Shown one piece after another: positions 37,519 to 45,043 of a stretch of 46,750 nucleotides of DNA. Numbering within the stretch: position 1 is the first letter of the stretch; each line of letters begins with the position of its first letter. Under the pieces are notes generated by a model that worked only from the letters and a program-made list of their open reading frames with translations, searched no databases and had not been told where the DNA came from. The DNA comes from a virus, in IMG/VR virus record IMGVR_UViG_3300023174_000264, positions 1-46,750 of that record; one strand, written 5' to 3'. The position numbers were made by a program, and so were the translations under genes.

Positions 37519-38136
37519 TTAACCGCTGACTACGTTGTTTACAGTACGTGCAACAGTGGCACCAACACCAGAACCAAGTGGAGTCTGGAGAGCGTTGTCG
37601 AAACGAATCTGCATTGTAATAGTTACAGCTTCACTTGATGAATAGTTCAAGTCATTGTAGTTAACGTTGGACAAGTAGCAACCATACAATTCCCAAGTTT
37701 CAAGAACCACTGGAGTATATGCGCCATTACCGCCGTCTAGAATTTCACACTTGGTAGTGAACTTGTAGTCAATACCTGAAGCGGCACTGGCCTGCTCATA
37801 GAAGTCCAATTGCTTTTGTAGTTGTTCACCAACTAAACGAGCAACTTGACCGCTGGCGTCATCACGTAGGTTAACAGTGACCTGCTCCCAACTGTGTTTA
37901 CCAGCAACATATAACTTGCTGTTATAGATGTCAATTGGAATTTCTTCAAATGTTACCGACGGGCGAGTAAAGTCAATCACTTGCTTGGTCAATTCAGTAC
38001 GCGGTGTCATGATACCGAAGTTTTCGAATATCGCACGAAAGCGATATTTAAGTTTTGGCATTAACAAACCTTGGTTGGGATTACTTTGATCACTTGCCAA
38101 AGGAACTGTCATTCTGCTAATAGATGCTACGGCCAT
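37519..38136 (-). CDS. 19: Tail tube protein gp19
   Basis: 205 aa (T4 gp19 is 163 aa) with the tube-protein pattern MPKLKYRFRAIFENFGIMTP, EEIPIDIYNSKLYVAGKHSW, VNLRDDASGQVARLVGEQLQ, WELYGCYLSNVNYNDLNYSS and VTITMQIRFDNA. It polymerises inside the gp18 sheath to form the DNA channel. It lies immediately downstream of gp18 but has its own late-type box CATAAATA and AGGAGA ribosome-binding site after the gp18 terminator, fitting a highly expressed structural gene. Confidence 0.93.
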   Translation of the reverse strand: MAVASISRMTVPLASDQSNPNQGLLMPKLKYRFRAIFENFGIMTPRTELTKQVIDFTRPSVTFEEIPIDIYNSKLYVAGKHSWEQVTVNLRDDASGQVARLVGEQLQKQLDFYEQASAASGIDYKFTTKCEILDGGNGAYTPVVLETWELYGCYLSNVNYNDLNYSSSEAVTITMQIRFDNALQTPLGSGVGATVARTVNNVVSG

Positions 38137-38158
38137 ATTAAAATCTCCTATATGTAAT

Positions 38159-38166
38159 TATTTATG
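38159..38166 (-). promoter_or_regulatory. Late-type promoter box CATAAATA of gp19
   Basis: Minus strand CATAAATA at 38166-38159, 22 nt upstream of ATG 38136, with AGGAGA at 38149-38144 between them. It lies directly downstream of the gp18 terminator. Confidence 0.65.
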
Positions 38167-38180
38167 GCAAGTGATGACTA

Positions 38181-38207
38181 AAAAAATGGGGCATAAGCCC
38201 CATTTTT
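38181..38207 (-). terminator. Rho-independent terminator between gp18 and gp19
   Basis: Perfect 11-bp arms AAAAATGGGGC / GCCCCATTTTT (38182-38192, 38197-38207) with a 4-nt loop, followed on the minus strand by further T residues. It ends gp18 transcription before the gp19 promoter. Confidence 0.88.
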
Positions 38208-38236
38208 CTGCATTGTAATGCCATATAACCAGCCTA

Positions 38237-41200
38237 TTAGGCAGCGGCTGCGCCACCACCAGAAATAGTGCCAGTGTTCTGAATACGAACCGGAATGTAG
38301 ATAAATTCAACTGCCTTGACAGGCTCAATTGCAATATCAACATACAATTCATTACGATCAATACGAGCTGGTGTGTTGTTACTTTCGTCACACACAACCA
38401 AGTAATCGTAGATGCCTCGTTTTGCCACAAGGTCAATCATTAACCCGTCAATGGCATTGCTGATCTCATTACGAGTGATCTGATCGTTTGGTTCGAACAC
38501 AAACTGCTTACCAATCTCCATTAAACGTCCACGGATGAATGCAACTAAACGAGCCACGTTAATACGATCCATAGCACTAGTCATTGCACTCTCGGTCTTG
38601 TTACCATAGTTTGTGATGCCCACACCTGGAATGAATGTAATTGGGTTGATCTTGTGTTCATACAAGATATCTCTTACACTTTGACCTGTTGCAATAGTTA
38701 CAAATTCACCAGTTAAACTGTTGATGTAACCAATACGTTCAGCATTGTCAACAATACCACGACGTACACCAGCTGGTGCTAACCAGGGAAATGCCACTTC
38801 GTCACTGCGAACAATTGTACGTAACATCATGTGACTCGATGGTTGAACAACCTGTCCACCGCTCAAGTCAGTGGTTTGACATTGTGGGTAGAACACACCA
38901 AGGTATGGATCGCTGGTAGTAATACCATCTTCGCCACCAATGCCCAAACCGCCTTGGTTTGTGGCCCAGTCAACCAAGCTATTGCCGCTAGGGCCAAGGC
39001 GTAATGGTGTGTCACCAATGACAAACGCAGTATTATTGCGCTCATTGTTTAGAGCCACCATGTTGATCATTAACTCTGGATACTGTGGGCAAGCAATCAG
39101 GTTAAATTGTTGTTGCTCTTCACGTAGCGTATCCTGTGTATCAATTGCTGATTTCAATGCGGCAACAATGATTTCACGCTGTGCTTTACGTCCCATGTAT
39201 GGACTGCCGTCACTCTTGTTACCACTAACAGTTACCCAGGCATTAGTTTCAAGCAATGCCCAATAATCGCTGTCAGTAGGCACGTTACCTGTGCTGTTGG
39301 CAACGCATACATAAATTACACCGTTGTACAGAGTTTTATTTCCTACTAGGTAGGCAGTCTGAGACGAGTATGGATCAACGCTGAAGTCTTGTGCATTGAA
39401 ATAATCAACGCTGAACTGTTTAACGTTATATCCACTACGACGAGTATTAAATAACAACATACCTGCTGGATATAAGTCAGCTTCGGGCGCATCTAAGTCT
39501 AGATAGTTGCTGGTTAGCAAACTTATAATTGTTGGATATGCATCAGACACTGGATCAGTTGTGCCATTTGGTGCCCAACGTGCATCAGCAAACAATACAC
39601 CGTTTTGGCTAGTTTGGTCTGTGTTGTTGATAGCAACCCAGGTATCAGCGCCGTCAATTTCTTCATAGCGATAAATCAATGGGTAATTTTCTAAGTCAGC
39701 TGTGTCAATCCACAAATCTCCATACACAAGAGAAGTACCGTCTGTTTGTGTAGTTGGCTGTGATGCGCTGATAATAGGTCCATTTGGATCAGTTACTGTT
39801 AGGTCATAGCCGCGGACATCATTGTCAACTGTTCTATAACCAGCCCAGCCGTTTCCGTCTTGAATCATAATGTCAACTTGTGTAGCCGATGAGTAATACC
39901 AGTTGCGACCGTTTGCAGGATCTTGGCTTGGAGCATTTGCACTGGCAGTATAATCTAATGCCACCCAGCTTGAAAGAACTAATGCACTGGTAATGTCATC
40001 TGCGTTTGAGTAACGAACGCCAGTTACGGTTGTATTAATGCCAGCATCTCCCACTGGATCGTTAGTTGTGCTGAGTAATTCAATTACGCCGCCACGACTA
40101 TGAACCATAGAAATTGATCCGTCGGAGTTTATATTTGCAGAAACATACGGAACATTTGCACTTGAAACTGCGGCAACAAATGCTGCCGATGTAGTTCCAC
40201 TAATAGTTACTTCAACCGGAGTACTCATTGTGCTACTATTTGGTGCACTGGCAGAAATAGTAAATTGACTACTAGTAGTAAATGTTGGAGTAGTTGTATC
40301 GCCGGTGATGGTTGTAGCACCTGTGGACATTCTCTCAAAAATTTCCAGAGTAAATGTATTGTTGTTGTTTGGTAGCTCAGGTGCTACGTTATATTGCACA
40401 TAAAGTGAGCCGGCAGTGATATTTTTGCCGCCGCCCGATGGGTCAAGTCCTTTGTTAGCGGCTGCATCATCTTGGTAGATTGGAGCAGTTTTTGTAACAA
40501 AGCTAGCCAATACAGTACTGTACTCTTTAACAATAATACTTGCACCTGCATTTACAGCAGTTACCATATTCCAAACTGATCCAGTTGGACGTGGTTGAGT
40601 ATCTGTACTTCTCCAGCGAGGAACTGTGTAGTTAGGACTTTGTTGTAATACTGGGGCGTAATAAATGCCATCTTGTATGCCCAACTCAGACAGCATAACG
40701 TCTGAGCTGTCAGGGTCAATGTTGATAATGCCGCCGTCTGCTGAAGAGCCATCGCTTTCTGCATCCGAATTGGCGGCTAAAATAAGTCGACTACTGCTGT
40801 TGGCAGATGCAACAACACCAGGAATTGCGGCAGCGTTAATGTCAGTTACCAAGTTTGCCAGTGTGGCATTTGGTGACGATCTTGTTGAAACTGCAACTCC
40901 GTTAATAATAATTGTCTGCGTTGCAGTCATTTGGAATGTAACAGAGTTAGTGCCCTGTATTGTTGGCCACTGCTGTTGCCAATCCATACTACCAACCAGG
41001 TACCATGCATTGTCAGTTGACTTATAGTAAACTGGGTTTTTGTTGTTTGTTGCAACTACGGCGTAGTCACCAATTGATCCAATACTTGCTTTAGGCACAC
41101 CTGAAGTTAAGTCTGCTGTGTCTGTGATTACCATTGGAGTTTGTGAACTAAACGCACCAGTGGTTGCATTCCATTGTAGGATACCCCAAATGCTTGAAGT

Positions 41201-41617
41201 TGTATCCAACCAGTATGTGCCATTGGCTGGCGCACCAGTTGGGCGAACCAAGCTGGCAGTTAATTCAGACAAGTCAACGTCAGCACGTTGAACATAAGCA
41301 CGATTACTGATACCCAACACCGAGTGCGCGGCAAGTAAGCCATACTCGTTGAGCTCGTAGCCGTTGATCGGTGTGCCGGCTGTGGTTTTGTAGAAGAACG
41401 GATTGCCAAACGTTGCGGCAAGATCTCGCTGGCTGGTGATTAAATACACTTTGCCTGCGTTAACTTTTAATGTTCCAGCGGCAACACCAGTTCCTGTTCC
41501 GGAAACTTTATTCTGCGCAGTGGCAAGAAGGATATACGGTACCGAATTTGTCGCGGAAGGTATATAATTAGACTCGTCAATAACTGTGACTTGTACGCCT
41601 GGGGATACTAGTGCCAT
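38237..41617 (-). CDS. 18: Tail sheath protein gp18, unusually long (1126 aa)
   Basis: The N-terminus (MALVSPGVQVTVIDESNYIP, ISNRAYVQRADVDLSE) and C-terminus are typical of contractile sheath proteins. C-terminal blocks are QFNLIACPQYPELMINMVAL, FPWLAPAGVRRGIVDNAERI, INPITFIPGVGITNYGNKTE, MDRINVARLVAFIRGRL and VKAVEFIYIPVRIQ. T4 gp18 has 659 residues; about 450 extra residues lie in the middle as Thr/Ser/Asp-rich beta domains. One stretch, SSQTAYLVGNKTLYNGVIYV before VPTDSDYWALL, resembles a CBM5/12 chitin-binding-type module. A GYWLDT/GDLWIDT motif occurs twice. An AAAAGGATGA ribosome-binding site and the box GCTAAATA precede the ATG. Confidence 0.95.
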   Translation of the reverse strand: MALVSPGVQVTVIDESNYIPSATNSVPYILLATAQNKVSGTGTGVAAGTLKVNAGKVYLITSQRDLAATFGNPFFYKTTAGTPINGYELNEYGLLAAHSVLGISNRAYVQRADVDLSELTASLVRPTGAPANGTYWLDTTSSIWGILQWNATTGAFSSQTPMVITDTADLTSGVPKASIGSIGDYAVVATNNKNPVYYKSTDNAWYLVGSMDWQQQWPTIQGTNSVTFQMTATQTIIINGVAVSTRSSPNATLANLVTDINAAAIPGVVASANSSSRLILAANSDAESDGSSADGGIINIDPDSSDVMLSELGIQDGIYYAPVLQQSPNYTVPRWRSTDTQPRPTGSVWNMVTAVNAGASIIVKEYSTVLASFVTKTAPIYQDDAAANKGLDPSGGGKNITAGSLYVQYNVAPELPNNNNTFTLEIFERMSTGATTITGDTTTPTFTTSSQFTISASAPNSSTMSTPVEVTISGTTSAAFVAAVSSANVPYVSANINSDGSISMVHSRGGVIELLSTTNDPVGDAGINTTVTGVRYSNADDITSALVLSSWVALDYTASANAPSQDPANGRNWYYSSATQVDIMIQDGNGWAGYRTVDNDVRGYDLTVTDPNGPIISASQPTTQTDGTSLVYGDLWIDTADLENYPLIYRYEEIDGADTWVAINNTDQTSQNGVLFADARWAPNGTTDPVSDAYPTIISLLTSNYLDLDAPEADLYPAGMLLFNTRRSGYNVKQFSVDYFNAQDFSVDPYSSQTAYLVGNKTLYNGVIYVCVANSTGNVPTDSDYWALLETNAWVTVSGNKSDGSPYMGRKAQREIIVAALKSAIDTQDTLREEQQQFNLIACPQYPELMINMVALNNERNNTAFVIGDTPLRLGPSGNSLVDWATNQGGLGIGGEDGITTSDPYLGVFYPQCQTTDLSGGQVVQPSSHMMLRTIVRSDEVAFPWLAPAGVRRGIVDNAERIGYINSLTGEFVTIATGQSVRDILYEHKINPITFIPGVGITNYGNKTESAMTSAMDRINVARLVAFIRGRLMEIGKQFVFEPNDQITRNEISNAIDGLMIDLVAKRGIYDYLVVCDESNNTPARIDRNELYVDIAIEPVKAVEFIYIPVRIQNTGTISGGGAAAA

Positions 41618-41645
41618 AATTTCATCCTTTTAAAATGGTTATCAA

Positions 41646-41653
41646 TATTTAGC
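41646..41653 (-). promoter_or_regulatory. Late-type box GCTAAATA upstream of gp18
   Basis: Minus strand GCTAAATA, 28 nt upstream of ATG 41617, with the ribosome-binding site AAGGA in between. The TAAATA core is intact; the first two bases differ from the T4 consensus. Confidence 0.5.
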
Positions 41654-41703
41654 AATTGTGGCAAAACTCAGCCGGTAACCGGTGCCTTAATTAAGGTTCG
41701 CCA

Positions 41704-41711
41704 TATAAATA
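41704..41711 (+). promoter_or_regulatory. T4-late-type box TATAAATA, 5 nt before the start codon
   Basis: Perfect TATAAATA on the plus strand, followed by CCTGT and ATG 41717. No Shine-Dalgarno fits in the gap. With T4-like initiation the mRNA would begin at or next to the start codon. Confidence 0.6.
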
Positions 41712-41716
41712 CCTGT

Positions 41717-42061
41717 ATGAGACCATTATGTGAAGTATGTAAAAAGAACTTTTCTGCTGTGAACGGTTACCACAATAACAAGATTTATTATCGTAAACGA
41801 TGTAATGCTTGTATACGCAAAAAGAAAAAACTTAAATCGCAGACCCCAAGATGGCAGTTAAATGGTTACAAGAAAAAAGCCGCATGTGATCGTTGCGGCT
41901 TTAAAGCTAGACATCCAAGTCAGTTGCTAGTGTATCACGTTGATGGTAATTTAAACAGCACCGAGCTAAGAAATTTAAAAACTATTTGTCTTAATTGCAT
42001 TGCCGAAATTAACCGGCTCGATCTTCCGTGGAAACCAGGAGACCTGCCACCAGATCATTGA
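41717..42061 (+). CDS. Double zinc-ribbon, HNH-like protein, 114 aa
   Basis: Two Cys clusters can be read: C5/C8 with C29/C32 (LCEVCKKNF...RCNACIRK), and C57/C60 with C91/C94 (CDRCGFKAR...ICLNC). Between the latter, VYHVDGNLNSTELRNLKTIC recalls an HNH nuclease (H74, N78, N86). The final His usually following the last CxxC is missing (CLNCIAEIN), so catalysis is doubtful. It may bind nucleic acid through zinc. A perfect late box is 5 nt upstream of the ATG. It is alone on the plus strand, and its 3' end overlaps the dNMP kinase gene by 53 bp. Confidence 0.7.
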   Translation: MRPLCEVCKKNFSAVNGYHNNKIYYRKRCNACIRKKKKLKSQTPRWQLNGYKKKAACDRCGFKARHPSQLLVYHVDGNLNSTELRNLKTICLNCIAEINRLDLPWKPGDLPPDH

Positions 42062-42656
42062 TCTGCTTATACAAATGGTCCATAGTTCCATTATTATCAA
42101 CCACAGCATCAAAGTCTGTACCAACCCAGGCTGTTTCACTAGCATGTACACCTAGGTGCTTGAGCTTCTCTTTGGCAAATGCGTCACCATTGTTTGCTTT
42201 TCCGGCCATGATATGCCAGCTGGGTAACTCACCTCGTTGTACCCAGATTACTTTGCCGTTGACTTCTTTGATAGCTTTAATTTCATTTGCAAAACGACAA
42301 TCACTTATAACAATACTGTCTTTGCTGTTGCGTAAACGTGCTTCTAGACTGGCAATCCAGATATCGTCATGAAATCCTTTGCGGCATACTTCAGTACCCC
42401 ACAGTTGTAGCATCAAACGCGGAGTTAGTTCAGGCATGTTTAGGCGGGAGGCCCACCATGGATCAACTTGTTCACGCCATTCTCGTGCTTCTCGAGTTCG
42501 ACCTTCCAGCATGGTTCGATCCCACCCAAACACATGTGCCACAGCATCTTTAAGAGAATTTGCAAAGCTTTCTCGTCTGAATTCATGTATATTAACAAGG
42601 TAATCTGCAATGGTGTCTTTGCCACTGCCAATAAACCCACAAATGCCAATAATCAT
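42009..42656 (-). CDS. 1: dNMP kinase (T4 gp1 type)
   Basis: A 215-aa P-loop kinase: MIIGICGFIGSGKDTIADYL has G-x4-GKD-T at about 7-15. It continues with FRRESFANSLKDAVAHVFGW, VDPWWASRL, MLQLWGTEVCRKGFHDDIWI and SIVISDCRFANEIKAIK, the deoxynucleoside monophosphate kinase pattern. It phosphorylates dNMPs for phage DNA synthesis. ATG 42656 is chosen: AAGGA lies 8 nt upstream, and the longer frame to 42701 would extend into the preceding gene. Its 3' end overlaps the convergent zinc-ribbon gene. Confidence 0.88.
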   Translation of the reverse strand: MIIGICGFIGSGKDTIADYLVNIHEFRRESFANSLKDAVAHVFGWDRTMLEGRTREAREWREQVDPWWASRLNMPELTPRLMLQLWGTEVCRKGFHDDIWIASLEARLRNSKDSIVISDCRFANEIKAIKEVNGKVIWVQRGELPSWHIMAGKANNGDAFAKEKLKHLGVHASETAWVGTDFDAVVDNNGTMDHLYKQINDLVAGLLVSTEDRAG

Positions 42657-42669
42657 TAAAAAATCCTTG

Positions 42670-43368
42670 TTAAAATTTAGGTAATTGGATAGAAATCTCA
42701 TCTGCCCAGGAGTTCATTCCGTCATGTGTCAAATGCATGTTATCGGCGGCAATCAGATTGTTTTTAATTCCATATTCAAAAGGAGTAATATCAATGTATT
42801 TGTCCCAATTTAAGAAATCCAGATATCCACCAGATTTAGGTATAGCGGATCCCAATGCTGGTGCCCAATCAAAATCGTTGCTAAAGATATTGTATACAAA
42901 ACTAAACCTATAGTCAATGCCCTGTGATTCTAAAAATGAGTGGCAAGCTACAATTTTTTGTGTTGATTGTTCTACTAGAAACTTTTCATTGTTACTTGAA
43001 TATTGTAATTTAAAAAACTTTTCGACGTCTGGATGATAAGACGGGGTAATTTTACCTTTATACTTAAAAAAATTCCCGCCGGAAAAGACTGCAATCCCAT
43101 CGTTAGTTGGACCGTGTAAATCTTCTTTAAATACCAGATCTTTAGTTTCCTTCGGAAAGTATGCTTCTCTTCGACGAACTCCTGTCCATAAAATAAAAAC
43201 AAAATCTGGCTTGCCATTTAATCGAATCTCATCAAATATACTAAAACTTATAAAGTCGTTGCCCGCGGCACCACGTGCTTTATTTGTGACTGAGCATCCT
43301 TGAAATAGATGTTCTGGCCAGGATTGCCTGACTGTGTAACTACAGCCCGATACTAAAACTTTTTTCAT
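42670..43368 (-). CDS. SGNH/GDSL-type hydrolase, 232 aa
   Basis: Block I is VLVSGCSYT with the nucleophile Ser10, block II/III is ARGAAGNDFI (Gly/Asn oxyanion residues) and block V is DNMHLTHDGM (Asp209, His212). The order and spacing suit SGNH hydrolases, which remove O-acyl groups from sugars or lipids. ATG 43368 (MKKVLVSGCSYT) is chosen because the motif starts there; the frame open to 43590 covers the DexA gene in another phase. A second SGNH protein lies at 43938. Possible roles: deacetylation of host or phage glycan. Confidence 0.7.
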   Translation of the reverse strand: MKKVLVSGCSYTVRQSWPEHLFQGCSVTNKARGAAGNDFISFSIFDEIRLNGKPDFVFILWTGVRRREAYFPKETKDLVFKEDLHGPTNDGIAVFSGGNFFKYKGKITPSYHPDVEKFFKLQYSSNNEKFLVEQSTQKIVACHSFLESQGIDYRFSFVYNIFSNDFDWAPALGSAIPKSGGYLDFLNWDKYIDITPFEYGIKNNLIAADNMHLTHDGMNSWADEISIQLPKF

Positions 43369-43399
43369 ACTAATAGTTATTGTTGTAATATGCTGGGCA

Positions 43400-43921
43400 T
43401 CAGGCCAGTTCCTTAATGTTAAGGGTTTCCAAACTGTCGTGTAACAAGTCAATCTGTCGACGACAATCTTCAAGGGCATGATGACTGGCTGGATATTTAT
43501 TGAGTCCAGGGCATAACCCATAGACTGTTCTAGCATCTCGAACAACATAAAATTTCCAGGGCAATGGAATGTTATAACTTTTGTAGGCATGCTCTAGGAT
43601 ATTCATGTCAAATGTAGGGCCGTTGGCCCATAATCGCTTACTGTGCCAAACAAGCTTGCCTAGTTCTTCCAGTGATTGTTTTAGTGGTATTCGCCCGTCT
43701 TCGGCAAATGCTTCTTCTCTGGCCGCAGTTGGTTGAGTTGCCCACCAATCTATAGTACCTTGTTCAATATTGCGACCTTCCTGGCTTTCAATATCAATTC
43801 TGGCATAGTACTGCTGATTGTAATATCCGCGAGTAAACGGATCAAACGCCTGGGCGGCAATGGTTAGAATGCAAGCTTCTGGGCCTGTGCCCACAGTCTC
43901 AATATCAATCATGAGATCCAT
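43400..43921 (-). CDS. dexA: DexA-like 3'-5' exonuclease
   Basis: A 173-aa DEDDh exonuclease: D6 and E8 in DLMIDIETVGTG, D105 in WANGPTFDMNIL, and H148 with D152 in SHHALEDCRRQ. T4 DexA (exonuclease A) is 227 aa; this is a compact form of the same fold. It degrades ssDNA or dsDNA ends, and in T4 it helps recycle host DNA. ATTAAATA lies 9 nt before the ATG with AGGTGA in the gap. It is flanked by the two SGNH hydrolase genes, an uncommon arrangement. Confidence 0.88.
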   Translation of the reverse strand: MDLMIDIETVGTGPEACILTIAAQAFDPFTRGYYNQQYYARIDIESQEGRNIEQGTIDWWATQPTAAREEAFAEDGRIPLKQSLEELGKLVWHSKRLWANGPTFDMNILEHAYKSYNIPLPWKFYVVRDARTVYGLCPGLNKYPASHHALEDCRRQIDLLHDSLETLNIKELA

Positions 43922-43937
43922 TTAATCACCTATTTAA

Positions 43938-44597
43938 TTAAGTTATCATTTGTAAAATTTTATCCGTTAATAATCTGTGGCTGTGCCTGTTAGGATGTGC
44001 CCCGTCTGGATAAAAGTATTCAGGGTAATTTTTGTATTCTTTAAATTTAGTTTCTCCATTAAGAAGAATTTGTAAGTACTGTTCTTTTTGTTTAACATTA
44101 CCAATCACCGGCAAGCTAATCAACTGTTTCCATCCCGGACTGACTGAATGCTTACTCTCCTTAAATTCTGGAACTAACAACTTAGAAAAGCTAGGAATAA
44201 CATAATTAAGATTTGATGTATTGCACTCTTCAAGTGACGAATACCCCCCAATTAGAATCACTTTAAGTCGAAATGATTGTTGTATTTCAAATAATTGTGC
44301 AAGAGATTCATTACTTAATTTCTCTATTAAATCAAACGGCATTTTGCTATTCAATTCTTGTTTGGTTGCATCTCTTAAGGGGTCGGTGAAAAAGAATACT
44401 AAAAAATCGTAACTATCTGTAGCTGACTTTATAAAATGTTGAATTCTGGTTATAGCCGTTTGGTTACTGGCTCCACCTAGTCCCACGTTTATCACCACAT
44501 GATTTAATTCTTCAAGGTATTGCTGGACGCCAGAATGTATAGGGTATGGATCCCATTCACCTTGGCTCCAGCTGTCGCCCCCGATTAAAAATTTCAT
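43938..44597 (-). CDS. SGNH/GDSL-type hydrolase, 219 aa
   Basis: FLIGGDSWSQGEW gives block I with Ser9 in GDSW, NVGLGGASNQTAI gives the Gly and Asn45 oxyanion residues, and YPDGAHPNRHSHR gives the catalytic Asp198 and His201 (DGxH). It is distinct from the 42670 protein, sharing only the fold motifs. The upstream sequence TCTAAATAGGTAAACATG combines a late-type core with an AGGTAA ribosome-binding site. It lies downstream of a beta-rich protein and a radical SAM enzyme, suggesting a small modification module. The substrate is unknown. Confidence 0.75.
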   Translation of the reverse strand: MKFLIGGDSWSQGEWDPYPIHSGVQQYLEELNHVVINVGLGGASNQTAITRIQHFIKSATDSYDFLVFFFTDPLRDATKQELNSKMPFDLIEKLSNESLAQLFEIQQSFRLKVILIGGYSSLEECNTSNLNYVIPSFSKLLVPEFKESKHSVSPGWKQLISLPVIGNVKQKEQYLQILLNGETKFKEYKNYPEYFYPDGAHPNRHSHRLLTDKILQMIT

Positions 44598-44599
44598 GT

Positions 44600-45043
44600 T
44601 TACCTATTTAGAATTGAATAGTATTGAAGGAAAACGTTTGGCTCTGACAGATCTAACAATATTTCACCATTAAAACCAATGTAGCTTGTGGTCCATGTTT
44701 GTCCATCTGTTGTATTGATAGTTAATCCTTGATGGATAAATTTTTCATTTAGATTAAACCCATCAAGATTAACTCCGAGTATTTTAACATATAAATCTTG
44801 TGTAATTTTTCCATCCTGATCAAAAATCACATCAGTATTGTGGTCTTTGCCACTGAAACGTAACTTTACCACTGCTGGTAGATCTAAATAAATTTTTGGT
44901 TTAGACAGATACTGCCCGTCAACTAATTCTGGCTGGACCTGGGTTACGTTATCACCCGAAGACAATACAACAGTCATGAGTTTATCATTGACACAACCAA
45001 ATTCAAACTCAATTTCAATATAGCAATGGTTAAGTTTTTTCAT
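44600..45043 (-). CDS. Beta-rich protein, possibly a carbohydrate-binding-type module, 147 aa
   Basis: Short alternating strands (HCYIEIEFEFGCVNDKLMTV, PKIYLDLPAVVKLRFSGKDH, DLYVKILGVNLDGFNLNEKF) indicate a beta-sandwich. LMTVVLSSGDNVTQVQPEL and the Asn/Asp/Gly turns are like small carbohydrate-binding or Ca-binding modules. There is no signal peptide. It starts inside the end of the radical SAM gene (14-bp overlap) and ends 2 nt before the SGNH gene, so the three are co-translated. It may be the substrate or partner of the radical SAM enzyme; that is speculation. Confidence 0.6.
   Translation of the reverse strand: MKKLNHCYIEIEFEFGCVNDKLMTVVLSSGDNVTQVQPELVDGQYLSKPKIYLDLPAVVKLRFSGKDHNTDVIFDQDGKITQDLYVKILGVNLDGFNLNEKFIHQGLTINTTDGQTWTTSYIGFNGEILLDLSEPNVFLQYYSILNR

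Noticed and set aside
43369-43590. N-terminal extension of the first SGNH hydrolase by 74 residues
   Set aside because: The extension overlaps dexA in another frame; the GCSYT catalytic block directly follows the internal ATG at 43368.
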